Made by a program: the position numbers and the translations under genes. Under the pieces are notes generated by a model. It was not told the origin of the DNA. It searched no databases and saw only the letters and a list, made by a program, of their open reading frames with translations. From the NCBI GenBank assembly GCA_039881145.1, contig JAYKKI010000015.1, forward strand, positions 29,364,001 through 29,428,000: a DNA stretch of 64,000 nucleotides, read 5' to 3'. This document shows positions 12,421 through 22,600 of this stretch, one piece after another; within the stretch, counting starts at the first letter, position 1; every line of letters begins with the position of its first letter. This DNA comes from Druceiella hillmani. Taxonomy: Eukaryota > Arthropoda > Insecta > Lepidoptera > Hepialidae.

Positions 12421-14094
12421 GTGAGGTGTTTAATGTGGAGGATATTATGGATGTTTGCGTATACTTATATTCTAATTTTTGGAAACATACGTTCAGAATT
12501 TTTGCATTTCGTAAGACTTGTTACTTTTGGAAATACGTTTTTTCCTGTAAAAAGTTCGAGTTCCATTTCTAGTAATAAGTAGATACAAATATGTTTTTAA
12601 TAATGCATATAAGGTTTGGTTTAGACATGTAATTGAATGCTCGGGTTTACTATTACCAATTTACCTACAAACGTAAATTGGTTCTAATTTTTTTTTAATT
12701 CTTTACTTTTCGTACAAATTAATTTTTAAAATTGCGCTTCCTGTTATTAAAGGCGAACCATTTATTGAGTCCATGGTCAGTCGTATGCGGCACGTGTTTC
12801 TGTAATAGATGATATTTGTATTCCGGTTTTAGATTAGCTTTATTATGATAGTGTTATTGAACAAGTTTTTTTAAATTTCTTCGCTGAGGCCTCACTTGTT
12901 TTGACCGTACCGTTGCATGGCCAGAATAGTGAAATATATTAATGATCTCGAAGTGTTTGGCGTCTTTATGAATAATTTTTTCTAAACTTTGAAAAACTGA
13001 TATTTCTATAAGTTGGCCTTTTTGCATCCCCATGTGAGATCTTCACGTATACGTTTAAAGTCTTACATGCTAGTAATGAACTTTTGACATATTTCCAATA
13101 TCTAGGGATCCTAACGGATAGTACAGCGGGTTATAATTTCCGTAGCTTTAAGTAGTGGCTAATAATTAACACTTTGTTGGAAAGCAGTTAAATTTCGATG
13201 ATATTAAAAAGTCTTTTCCAGAATTCGAGAAGAAACTGTATTGATTTGAATTTTTCTGAAAGTTTTTACAATGGAATTTGTTTGAGTGTTTTTCAAATGT
13301 TGTATTCGAAGGTGTGACTTTCATATCTATGTATAATTTGGAAATATTGAGGAAACTGAACTCGAAAACTTTTTTGGTTTCTGTAACAAAAATGTCTGCT
13401 TTTTTGTTTCATTTTCTGTGACAAATTATATTATTCATTATTAATTGTAGAAGACCCGAGTTGATTTTGTCACGGGGAAAAACGTCTCAATACAGGTCAT
13501 TAAACAATTTTATCTCCAAGGTAACAGTTCGTCATGGTGAATCTAGGTTCTTTCTTTGTTTATGGTAAACCTATTTTTTTTTAAATTAAAATTCATCCAG
13601 TCGTTTCTTGTTTGAACGGTAATCCGTGCTATTTATTAGTGACAGTTTAACACTATGCAGTGTATATACATTCCTAGGACATATACAACTGGCTGCTAAA
13701 TTTCAATATACCACTTAAAATAATGATTCTAAGTTATATTAATTTAATGACAATCGATTTTTTTATTGTTATTTCTGCATAATGGAATGGATTTTTAATC
13801 TGTGATTAAAATAATGAATAAGGATATCTGGTCGATGTTTGAATCTCAGTTTGCAACTTCTATTAATTATGAATAAAAATTGTAATTCCGTATTTGATGG
13901 TTATTTAGTCTTCGGCTAGGTTATCTTGTATAGTTTAGGGTTAGTATTAAATTCGATTTATTTATGTAATCGTAGTTTTGAAAAAGTTCCGTTTTGGTAT
14001 ACTGGGATAAAACTGTGAACGAGAAAGAAGTCTTACTGAGTATACTGACACGTAATGGATTTTTGGTAATAATGAATATCATTATTACATTCTA

Positions 14095-14341
14095 CTCCCT
14101 ATGTTATTGGTACGTTCGGCAAGTAAAACATTGTCGCCGGTCGCAATTCGATTGACTTGGATTGCACAAGGCCTCCGGGCGGAGTGATTGTCGATCGCGA
14201 ACGAGTTATTCAACAATATTATTTAGCCGCGCCTGCGTCAGCAGACACTTTATTGCCGCACTCGGGCCGCGCTCGACACTTCCTATATCGTGCGCACGCA
14301 TCGGACAACTGAAGCTCATAGTGCACTTTGTTTTGTTTCAG
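14095..14341 (+). other. end of the last crc intron with splice acceptor
   Basis: The intron ends in a pyrimidine-rich run (TTTGTTTTGTTTCAG) with AG at 14340-14341. The preceding 200 bp are unusually CpG-rich, suggesting that regulatory DNA or an alternative upstream start abuts the exon. The reading frame of the exon stays open back to 14290, but only from a GTG codon, so the extension is not translation-competent by itself. This supports splicing rather than a start here. Confidence 0.7.
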
Positions 14342-15162
14342 AATCATTCTCCGATTGGCTCGAAGAGAAGGTCGACTTGCCAATATTTGAACAGTACCCG
14401 GTGCTGCAGGAGCCGATCCGCGCGTGTCCGGTGGAAGTACCGCCCGCGCCTCTAGTCGTGCCGGCACCGCTTTCGCACGACTATGGCCTTCATTATATAA
14501 CGGAGAGCGCGCCTCAGCAGTACTATGAGGAAGAGCAGCCGCGCACGCAGGACCTCCTGCGTGAGTTCGACAAGGTGTACGTGGCGGTGGAGGCGACGCA
14601 CCTTACCCCGCCGCAGAGTCCGCCGGGGCCCGCGACCCAGCTGCTGCTGAATCTGCAGGCTCCCTATGCCGTGCAGCAGCAACAGCAGCACTACGCCGAG
14701 CCGCCGCCGGCGCCCGTCGTCGATTCGTGGCGTCGCCCCGAGATCGAGGCGGTCGTCGACGAGATCGTGCGGCACAGCGCCGGCGCTATGCAACCGTGCG
14801 GTCCGCCTTCGCCCGCTTCCCCGCCGCGCTCGCCGCCGGCTTCGCCCTCCACTTCCGCTTCGTCGGCGTCGCGCGCTTCCTCCGGCGATGAAGAGTGGGC
14901 GCCGCGTGCCAGCGCACGCTCCAAGCCATACGCGCGTTCCGTTGACGATAAACGATCACGCAAGAAGGAGCAGAACAAGAACGCTGCCACGCGCTATCGC
15001 CAGAAAAAGAAGGCCGAGGTAGAGGTGCTGCTCGGCGAGGAGCATGCGCTGCGCCAGCGCCAGGACGAACTTCAGACCAAGTGCTCGGACGTTCAGCGCG
15101 AGATTCGCTACTTGAAGGGCCTCATGCGGGACCTCTTTAAGGCGAAAGGCCTCATCAAATAA
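14342..15162 (+). CDS. crc: terminal coding exon of ATF4 / cryptocephal bZIP transcription factor
   Basis: The exon encodes the C-terminal 273 residues of an ATF4-class bZIP activator, the effector of the integrated stress response (eIF2-alpha kinases PERK and GCN2); it acts in the nucleus on amino-acid and stress-response genes. Residues are numbered from the codon split by the splice site. DWLEEKVDLPIFE (5-17) matches the DWMLEKMDLKEF motif of vertebrate ATF4. A Pro/Ser/Ala-rich linker has a five-Gln run (14674-14688), LTPPQSPP (88-95) and SSGDEE (180-185). The basic region KKEQNKNAATRYRQKKK (208-224) keeps the invariant Asn212 and Arg220. Zipper positions are L230, L237, L244, V251, L258 and L265. 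A TAA stop lies at 15160. The exon is GC-rich against its flanks, as expected of a real coding exon. The N-terminal exon was not found in the window. Human ATF4 is 351 residues, so roughly a quarter is missing. The family call is firm; the crc symbol follows the insect orthologue. Confidence 0.94.
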
Positions 15163-15890
15163 AATCACCGGGGTTCGCCCGCCTCGTGTTCGGGGGACGT
15201 CCTGTTCAGTTCAATCGCGATTGGTATCCGTCTTAACTCGCCGAGAAGCGGCAGTGACGTGCCAGGCCGAACGTTGCATTCCCATTAGAAAATTTTGAAG
15301 TATTTCGATTACTAATATTTTACTTAGGACACTCGGGGTAAATCCGAATTAATTCTATTTTAATTGCATTAAGGAGGAAATATTTGTCTTACTCTAGTTA
15401 ACGTTACGCTATCATCTTAGAAAATAATACATTAGGGAATAATATAATGCTGCAATAGCTTATATTGTAAAGTAAGTTACAGTTTATGAGGGTGGTTTAT
15501 TGTTTAAGAAGCCCTGCTGGAGGGCGGCGTGTATTTAATATAATTATTTGTTTTTACATTTGAATACTATGAGCTAACTTAGCATCACTAGAGTACTCTC
15601 GGGCAGCAGTTATATCTTCATCGTACCAATTTTATAATTTCATTTTCTGTTATAATTTTATTCAATTATATTTGAGATCATTTATTTGCTTTTGTATCTA
15701 TTGTAGGAAAGAGTCGCATATTTTGCTTTAAACATTCACTTTTTTAACATTGACTTACAAAATTTTACTGTAGATAACATTTTATCCTCAATTTACTTGG
15801 ATATTTTTAGAAAATCATTATTTAAACATAAATTGTATTTTAATATGGATTTTGTTTTTATTTAAAGCAAATAAAGGGTTATGCGACGGC
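15163..15890 (+). other. 3' UTR of crc/ATF4
   Basis: After the TAA stop the sequence loses coding character and becomes AT-rich. The first canonical poly(A) signal lies about 705 bases downstream, followed by a GT-rich stretch near 15900. This gives a 3' UTR of about 720-730 nt. The exact cleavage site cannot be read from sequence. Confidence 0.7.
15870..15875 (+). terminator. poly(A) signal AATAAA for crc
   Basis: This is the first AATAAA after the crc stop codon. A GT/T-rich downstream element (TTGTGTATTATTT) follows at about 15899-15911, the arrangement expected around a cleavage site. Confidence 0.7.
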
Positions 15891-16939
15891 GGAAAATATT
15901 GTGTATTATTTCCTAGAAAAGGTCATTAAAATATTGCAAGTCAAATTGTTACACATTTATTTAGATCGCAACCTCGAGTTACAATATGGCATTGGTTACG
16001 GACTATCGGTTGTTGCGGGCCACTGGACAAATAGCTTGCAAGAATTGCTATGCTATGGATGTTAATTTTTAGTGATTCAGAGGTAAGATTAGTAGATATT
16101 GTAGCATCGGATGTAAGCATTTAAAATGAGAGTAGGTTTGAGTCACTCGTTTGAAATCATCATAAGGATTTTAAAAAGAATGTCAGACACCGTTTCGAAC
16201 CCATTTTAACGTCCGAAAACTTGTATCGTTTCGAGGTAATAGCACATACAGAAAAGTATGATAGATACGATGAATCATACTTTACAAGATCGTACAGAAT
16301 AGAAAGCAGCGTTCAGGAAACTGAAAATATTTTGAATGAATTCAGCTTAAGTATAAAAAATGTTTACTATTATAATTTTAAAACAATTTGTGTATGAATC
16401 TCCCAAAACACCAAAGTTTGAACAATGAAAGAAATTTATAATAATAAAAAAGTGCAGAATTTAAAAGGGCATGCAAACATGGCTGCCGTTCGAATCTACA
16501 GAAAAATGGGTCTTTCGAAGACTGACCTTATTATCTTTACTACTTAGTCTGCAAGTATGAGTCAGTGGCAAGCCACGTGCAGCTCATATGCCCTTCGAAT
16601 TTTTGTAGTATTAATATGAGGAGAAAATTCTCTAAATAAGTCAGTTGACCAATATATTTGTTTATCCAAAATACTATTGAAAATTTAGAAATGTAACTAC
16701 CACAAGTAGAAAATGAATTAAGTTACTGTTTTAAAAGTAATCTCTTAGAATTTATGAACATTTAGAATTTTTGTGAAAATTTTCTAAACACCTACTTGTA
16801 ATTTTCGTTCTTAGTGTACGCATTTACGTTTCTAGAATTTATTGTCAATGAAATTGATATTTCAATGATATTAAAAAGGTAATTTGTTTTTTATGGTCTC
16901 AGTCTTGTGTACCTTAACTGATTGTTTCATTTCAACTTG

Positions 16940-17015
<76 letters not shown>

Positions 17016-17285
17016 GTATATATGTATATTACATTTTTGTCACTCGAAGACGTTAAATGAAGCAAGATTTCAACCAATCCTTGCCTTTGAATGGTTTGTA
17101 CTATTCGTATACCCATGTTTCCGATAAGGCTGATTCACTTTAGGTCTTCTTCATCATCTTCAATGAACTTTGTTTAATATTTTTATCCACTTTAGCAAAG
17201 CGCATGTGTCGTTGACTAACTTAATCAACCTTGTAAACAAACCGATCGAGATTATATCAAAACTGCGCAACAATTACGAAGATTT
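15891..17285. other. intergenic DNA, no gene seen
   Basis: AT-rich sequence downstream of crc. Apart from the TA microsatellite at 16942 I see no coding frame, RNA gene or structured element. ATTAAA at 15925 could be an alternative poly(A) signal. Confidence 0.6.
16942..17031. repeat. (TA)n microsatellite
   Basis: An uninterrupted alternating AT run covers 16942-17009, then degrades into TATG variants to about 17031. Length is probably polymorphic and assembly-sensitive. Confidence 0.95.
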
Positions 17286-18057
17286 GTATTAGAATTTCTG
17301 GTTGAGATTTCTCGAAGAGAGAAAGCTCGAGAAATCCGCTCATTTTCGAGTCGAGAAAAAACATGTCTAGAACTGCAGAAATAGTACACGTGGCCTGTTT
17401 ACACTGGTACAAAATGTTTGTTACGTAGAAAACATTGTAACAAGTCTTTTAAAAAGAACATTCGTTTCGCGAAAATTAGTAGTTAGAAGTTACAATTTCC
17501 TTTATTTAAAAATCTTACTAAATCACTTTTGTTCAAAAATTATTCCAATAAATCACATGAAATTTGGTATGGAAGTAGTCGTATAGCGACCTTGCAATGA
17601 ACGAAGCTAATTTGATTTCTTAGCTTCGCTAGTGTTTGAAACTTCAATTCTTCATTTTTCATGTTCTCAAAAATACATTAAAAAAAATTTGTAAAATCTG
17701 TATAACTAAAGATTTGCTTATGATCTTAAAAACCACCTTAGGATATTGTGATAGTCTAGAAAAAAATTGTAGTGATGTAACTAATAAGGCCGCAGTGTAC
17801 CCTCAGTCTTAGAGCAAAATGACACGTAGAGCTATCATGCTGCAACCATATGTGCCCACACACAACGTGAATGAATCGGAAATAAAAAGAATAAAAACTG
17901 CTAATCAACAAGTTTCCTCCAAACATTGAAAAATCCCTTAAAGAAATTATAATAATTTAAGATACAAAAAATGAAGAGAATTTATGTCTATTCATCAAAA
18001 TCACCTAAAGATGACTATATAATGAGATATAATGAAATTTACAGTGCAATTTCGTGA

Positions 18058-18474
18058 AGAAAAAGATACAATAAATATTATCCATTATTTATACGCCAAT
18101 TAGTCGGTTTAAGAAAACTTTTTAATATTTTTATCCACCATACAGTCAGCATACTTTATAATTTGGGGTTAACTTACATTAGGCATAAATGCGGAGCAAC
18201 CAAAATTTTCGAAAGACCCTTGCAAGAATTCGGTCTGCGTTTTGAACATCACGTCGTAGCTGATAAGCCAAATGTCACGCTTAAATTTGGCCGCAAAAGC
18301 CCTGCCGAAATGATCGCCCGCCTCAATCAATTATACATTGTGGCAACATTTTACAACAGAAATACCAGGCGTGATATTGGTGCATCAGGCACGTTAAGCA
18401 GTTTAGGTGAGGAAAGTAATAACAGTGATGACGATTATGACTCAAGATCCGAGTTAAAAACTGATGTATTATAA
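18058..18474 (+). pseudogene. unidentified protein-coding fragment, no usable start codon
   Basis: The frame is open from 18058, just after an in-frame stop at 18055, to a TAA at 18472. It reads like real protein: mixed composition, the segment RFEHHVVADKPNVTLKFG, then SPAEMIARLNQLY, and an acidic serine-rich tail (EESNNSDDDYDSRSE). The first ATG in frame is inside the AEMIAR segment, so this is not an intact gene. It is either the 3' part of a spliced gene or a transposon relic. I do not recognise the family. Its position between CTCGAGAA-rich ends favours a transposon-encoded protein. Codon use is AT-leaning like its surroundings, unlike the crc exon. Confidence 0.5.
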
Positions 18475-18761
18475 TACAATAAAGAAGAAATAAATAAACT
18501 TTCGAACGAAACGTTTTCGTTGGTAAAACAATTTAGGAAGAGTTCTTAAAAGAGGTTACTTTGAAAAAATATGCAAAATAGCAGTTTGACAATGAGTTGA
18601 AATTATTATTGGACGTGGGCAAATGTTGGAAAGAAAGGTACTTTTTGATTTGAATTTGTCCTCTAAATGGAATTATGACTATATCTGCACACTACAAGCT
18701 TTATTAAACATTACTTCCCATAAAATTGTCTGTTCGCGCACTATCAAGAAAAAAATGCTAC

Positions 18762-18881
18762 GATTTTGATATCAGAGTAATAGATGTATTGGTAGAGAAA
18801 TTACAATTGACGGAAGACGAATTGGTTATCTCATTTTTAGAATCACTAAAAAATAAGAATCAAATATATCTACAACTTTGA
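18762..18881 (+). pseudogene. short coding relic, possibly transposase
   Basis: Thirty-nine codons read DFDIRVIDVLVEKLQLTEDE and then LVISFLESLKNKNQ before a TGA at 18879. The same frame continues with an AATTKRYRGTLSTDNII-type segment to another stop. Acidic and hydrophobic periodicity over about 35 residues is unlike random AT-rich DNA. It shares the candidate element with the fragment at 18058-18474 and may be a later part of the same protein, broken by stops. No domain is firmly recognised. Confidence 0.4.
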
Positions 18882-19396
18882 GCAGCAACTACAAAAAGGT
18901 ACCGAGGGACACTTTCCACTGACAATATCATCAAATCTCTTATAACAAAAAGTTCGATTAAAAAATAATTTCAGCTATTTGAAATAACAGACCCCAAACC
19001 TAGAACTTGTACTAGGATGTGATGACCGTAACGCCAACTTAAAAGCAGTAAATGAACGTATTTTTTCATTTCTGGAAACATTGTATTGAAGATATGAAAC
19101 CGATTATCAGAAGATGCAATAAATGCTCTCGTATCTTTAAAATCATACATTGTTAAACACATTTAGTACGTTTGTGCTTTTTCTTGGACAATCATTTGCT
19201 AAGTTTAGTTATATCACAACATCTATATAGTAAATGTCACAGCATTTCATCTTCTTTTTTTAATTTGTTTTTTTTTTTAGTTCCCGTAAATAGCTTATCT
19301 AAGCGAGGTTCGTCCAATTTTACTTTTATTAATTTAGTATAGGATTACTTTTTAATTGCACCAAAGATGTGTTTAATTAAAAGACTGAATAATTTT

Positions 19397-19441
19397 GGTT
19401 ATAAACAATGTTTAAATTTTAGATAAACATTGTTTATAACC
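19397..19441. repeat. perfect hairpin, 18-bp arms and 9-nt loop
   Basis: GGTTATAAACAATGTTTA at 19397-19414 is repeated as its exact reverse complement at 19424-19441. The arms are not simple sequence. It lies inside the candidate transposon at 17.3-19.7 kb. Confidence 0.95.
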
Positions 19442-19665
19442 GAATCTGTTATAAAAAGGGTAGTTTTGATAATTTAATTAAAGATCATATTTAAACATAT
19501 AATAAATGTCATTTATTATAAAATTAACTTTTTTTAAACTAGTTTTTGCATTTTTTTAGGTTTCTGAAATATCACGTCTACTCGAGAAAACTCGAGAATT
19601 CGTAACCGAGAATTTTCGAAATTCGAGAATTAAAATAACATGAGAAATCAGAAACCATAGTTTTT

Positions 19666-22600
19666 ACAGTTTAAATATCTATATTTTCATTGTTGTCCAT
19701 CGATATTTACAAATGGACCTGATTAACTATGACTCTTTGCTGGGCTTTTTAATCATCTTATCATTTCGAGTATTTTTTCAAAAGTAAATTCTATATTATC
19801 CTTTGAGTAATTAGAAGTGACTACATTGTTCGGAGGTATCATAAATAATACAGTAAATAAAATGAAATAAGGTAAAGTAATAGAAATTCTCAAATAAATA
19901 TAATACAGTATCGTTTCTTATATTTTCTATAGAATCTTATATTTTTTTTAATAATCAGTCGGAACTATATACATAATTTGTTTTAAATCGCAATTTACAA
20001 ATATAAAAAAACTCGTTCACAGTTAAGTTAGCGTAGTCCAGATTTTGTATTTGTGTTTATAATACTAATATATTATATATTATTTCTTCACTTGTTATAA
20101 TATTTACTTTTAAATGTAACGTCTGCAAATTAAATCGCATAATTGAAAGATTACCGATCACACGGCTCTCTAATCCGTTTAACATCGTTTGAATTAACTT
20201 TCTAAGATTTGATTTATTTTTATTGTAAATTATTACCGTAAACAAAAACATACGAATGCAATAGGTTTAATCTTTTTAATAACACATTATTCCGTAACTA
20301 TTTTCAAAAAGCGTTGCAAATCATACTACTACTGTTTATTAAAAATTTAATTTCTTTTTCCGATAACGGCGTCACTCTCAATATAAGGTGGCGTATTTAT
20401 TTTGCAGTAGGTATGATAAATAAAAAAACCTGTCAGTTGTTTAAGGAACTATTTTTTCCGTTTCCTGAAATACTGGTAGTATTTCTTCGCACAACCTTTG
20501 TTTAATTTATTTAGTAACTGTTGTTGTTTTAAAGGAAAACATGTTATATTTTAATATCAGTCCCCTGACTTAGTGACACACTATTTTAAATCGTAGGCAC
20601 ATGTTAAAAGTTTGCAAATATTGTATTTTAAATTGGGCCGTTAAAATTAGAACTTTTAATTAATTTATCATAGTTTCTATTGTAGTCAAGTAAAGCTCTA
20701 GGTCATGAAAATTGTCACATGAAAATAAAGGGGGCGTGGTGGAAGGTGGCGTAGCCGGTTGTGAACAGAAGGAAGAGAAGTATTAAAAAAGAAAATGTTG
20801 TAGACAGAATAATATTATTAGTCTCAAGTATGTAATGCATTGGCACTAATAAAATATTTTATGCTACTTTAAAAAAAAATGCTATATTACCATTTAAAAT
20901 GTACATGACTAAACCTCCAAAGAACTAAGTTTAGCTTTACTGATGATATGCTGTTCACAGGCGTGAACGAACAGCAGCGGAGGGGTGACTTTAGTCATCG
21001 CTTATTCTTTATTCTGTCGATTTCATTTTTGTCACGGTAAAAGAAGTTTTAATTTAATAATTACATTGTAACTTATGATATATTGTTTTCGGATATAATG
21101 TCATATAATTACGCAAAAGGATGCAAATATTTTACAAACACGGGAGTATCTACTCTTTAAACTGGTTTGTGTGTACCAAAAGTTTTGTTAGAAATATATA
21201 CGTATTTAATTATACGAAATACGTATTTAATTATCCGAAATGCTTTGACTATCTATAAGCTATACGTTGAAGCTATACATTTATATAATAAATCTTACAA
21301 TATAAATTTAAAAAATTAATAAAAAAATGTTAATACGTTAGAATCGGAGAGCACTTTTTTATGCTTATTTTGTAGGAAATTAAATAAGCATTATCAAGGT
21401 TGACAACGTGCTGGCACTAAAAATGAATTCGAATATTATTGACATAAGTAATCACGCGTCGAGAAATAATTAAGAACACATTGAAATTTTTCGTCCCTCT
21501 TATTTTTCAAATTAAATATAAAAAAAACCTGATGCAATTTTGATTTCCCTTTTTAAGATTTAGTGTAGAAAATGGATTTTTAACGTAGACTTATTTTATC
21601 GTATAAAGTGATAATAGAAATGAGAAGTTGTGTTGTCTCATGTATCTGTGAGTGTAAAATATAAAAATATGTACGTCACATTGTCCACATTATTTTTGTA
21701 TACGTGTACAGTTGACTCACGATAAGCGTGACGCATTAAACCGAATAAAAACTTGTTGGGAATACAGGAAAGTCTTGTGATATAATGAAAATAAAAAGTA
21801 GTTTGCCAGAAGTGTTTTTATTTACATAATATAACTATAACGTATTTACTATCGAGTATAACTTGTTTTCTCCCCGCTGTGGGAGGCTTGCGAGTTTAAT
21901 TTCTCATTAGAATTTTTATTCCGAGCCTTACTTGATGGTCTTTATTCGCTATTTTCTTTGCACTAGACTTATGCAGTAATTTACAAAGTAAAGATGATGT
22001 ATTGTGGCGTTTAGTTAACTAATTATGTAATACTGCATTGCGGTCAATTAGGCAGGAAATCGATTCGCAACTCGCTTTCGTTTCAAGTCCATTCGCAATT
22101 AGTTTCGGTATGGCTGTTTAAGGAAGTAAAGCTGGTTGATAAAAGTTGGAATTATTACTTTTTACTCGTATTAGTTAAATGGACTTTGTAAGGTGGCTAC
22201 TGTGTAATAATGCCCCTGCGAGTTTATGCTTTAATATTATATAACTTCTATGTAAGTATTAAGAACAGTGTACCTATGAAATTGCCAGCGTGTTCACCAA
22301 CATATTTGAGTCTGAAACTCAGTCTGCCAGAGTCTGAAACTACCTTAGTCTGAAACTATAGTTGATAAACAAATATTTATTTTTGTATCAAAGCAAAAAT
22401 AGCCATTCTTAATCATAGAAGTTATACAAGTTAGTCGCATATGTATCGGTAATTTTGGATTATTGGAAGTAAGGAAAAGGATATACCAGAAATTTTTGAG
22501 AAATTTAGACAAGTAGATAACTGAACTTTTTGTAATTGTAATGTGTTTATAACAGTTAACGTTTAATGTTCAATGGTAATTAGTAGATATTCATCGTAAG

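Larger units (their letters stand above)
1..14341 (+). other. probable long intron or upstream region of the crc/ATF4 gene
   Basis: The terminal crc exon begins at 14342 with a partial codon, so at least one exon lies upstream. No ATF4-like N-terminal coding sequence was recognised here, so most of this stretch is read as intron or 5' flank. It is AT-rich, with stops in all frames, and its short ORFs mostly begin at GTG or TTG and resemble nothing known. CpG-richer blocks are listed separately. Outside them (about 190-1600, 2170-4430, 5360-7290, 7750-9530, 9770-10650, 10970-12160 and 12430-14090) I see only unstructured AT-rich DNA. Where the transcription start lies, inside or left of the window, cannot be decided from sequence. 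Confidence 0.5.
17290..19665. mobile_element. decayed DNA transposon, possibly hAT-like
   Basis: The two ends carry related CTCGAGAA-rich sequence: AAGCTCGAGAAATCC and CGAGTCGAGAAAA at about 17322-17357, and CTCGAGAAAACTCGAGAA and ATTCGAGAATT at about 19580-19632. The outermost sequence is loosely inverted, TTTCTGGTTGAGATTTCTC at about 17296 against the reverse complement of GAGAAATCAGAAACC at about 19644. Subterminal repeats of this kind are usual in hAT elements. Between the ends lie two protein-like fragments (18058-18474 and 18762-18881) and a perfect hairpin at 19397. No BED finger or catalytic block could be named, so the superfamily is tentative. No target-site duplication was established. 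Confidence 0.4.

Noticed and set aside
14290..14341. In-frame extension of the crc exon upstream of the acceptor
   Set aside because: It begins at GTG, has no ATG, and contains the pyrimidine tract and AG of a clear splice acceptor.
14162..15168. Overlapping ORFs in other frames of the crc exon, both strands
   Set aside because: Arg/Ala/Pro-rich shadows caused by the high GC of the true exon. Only one frame shows a conserved bZIP.
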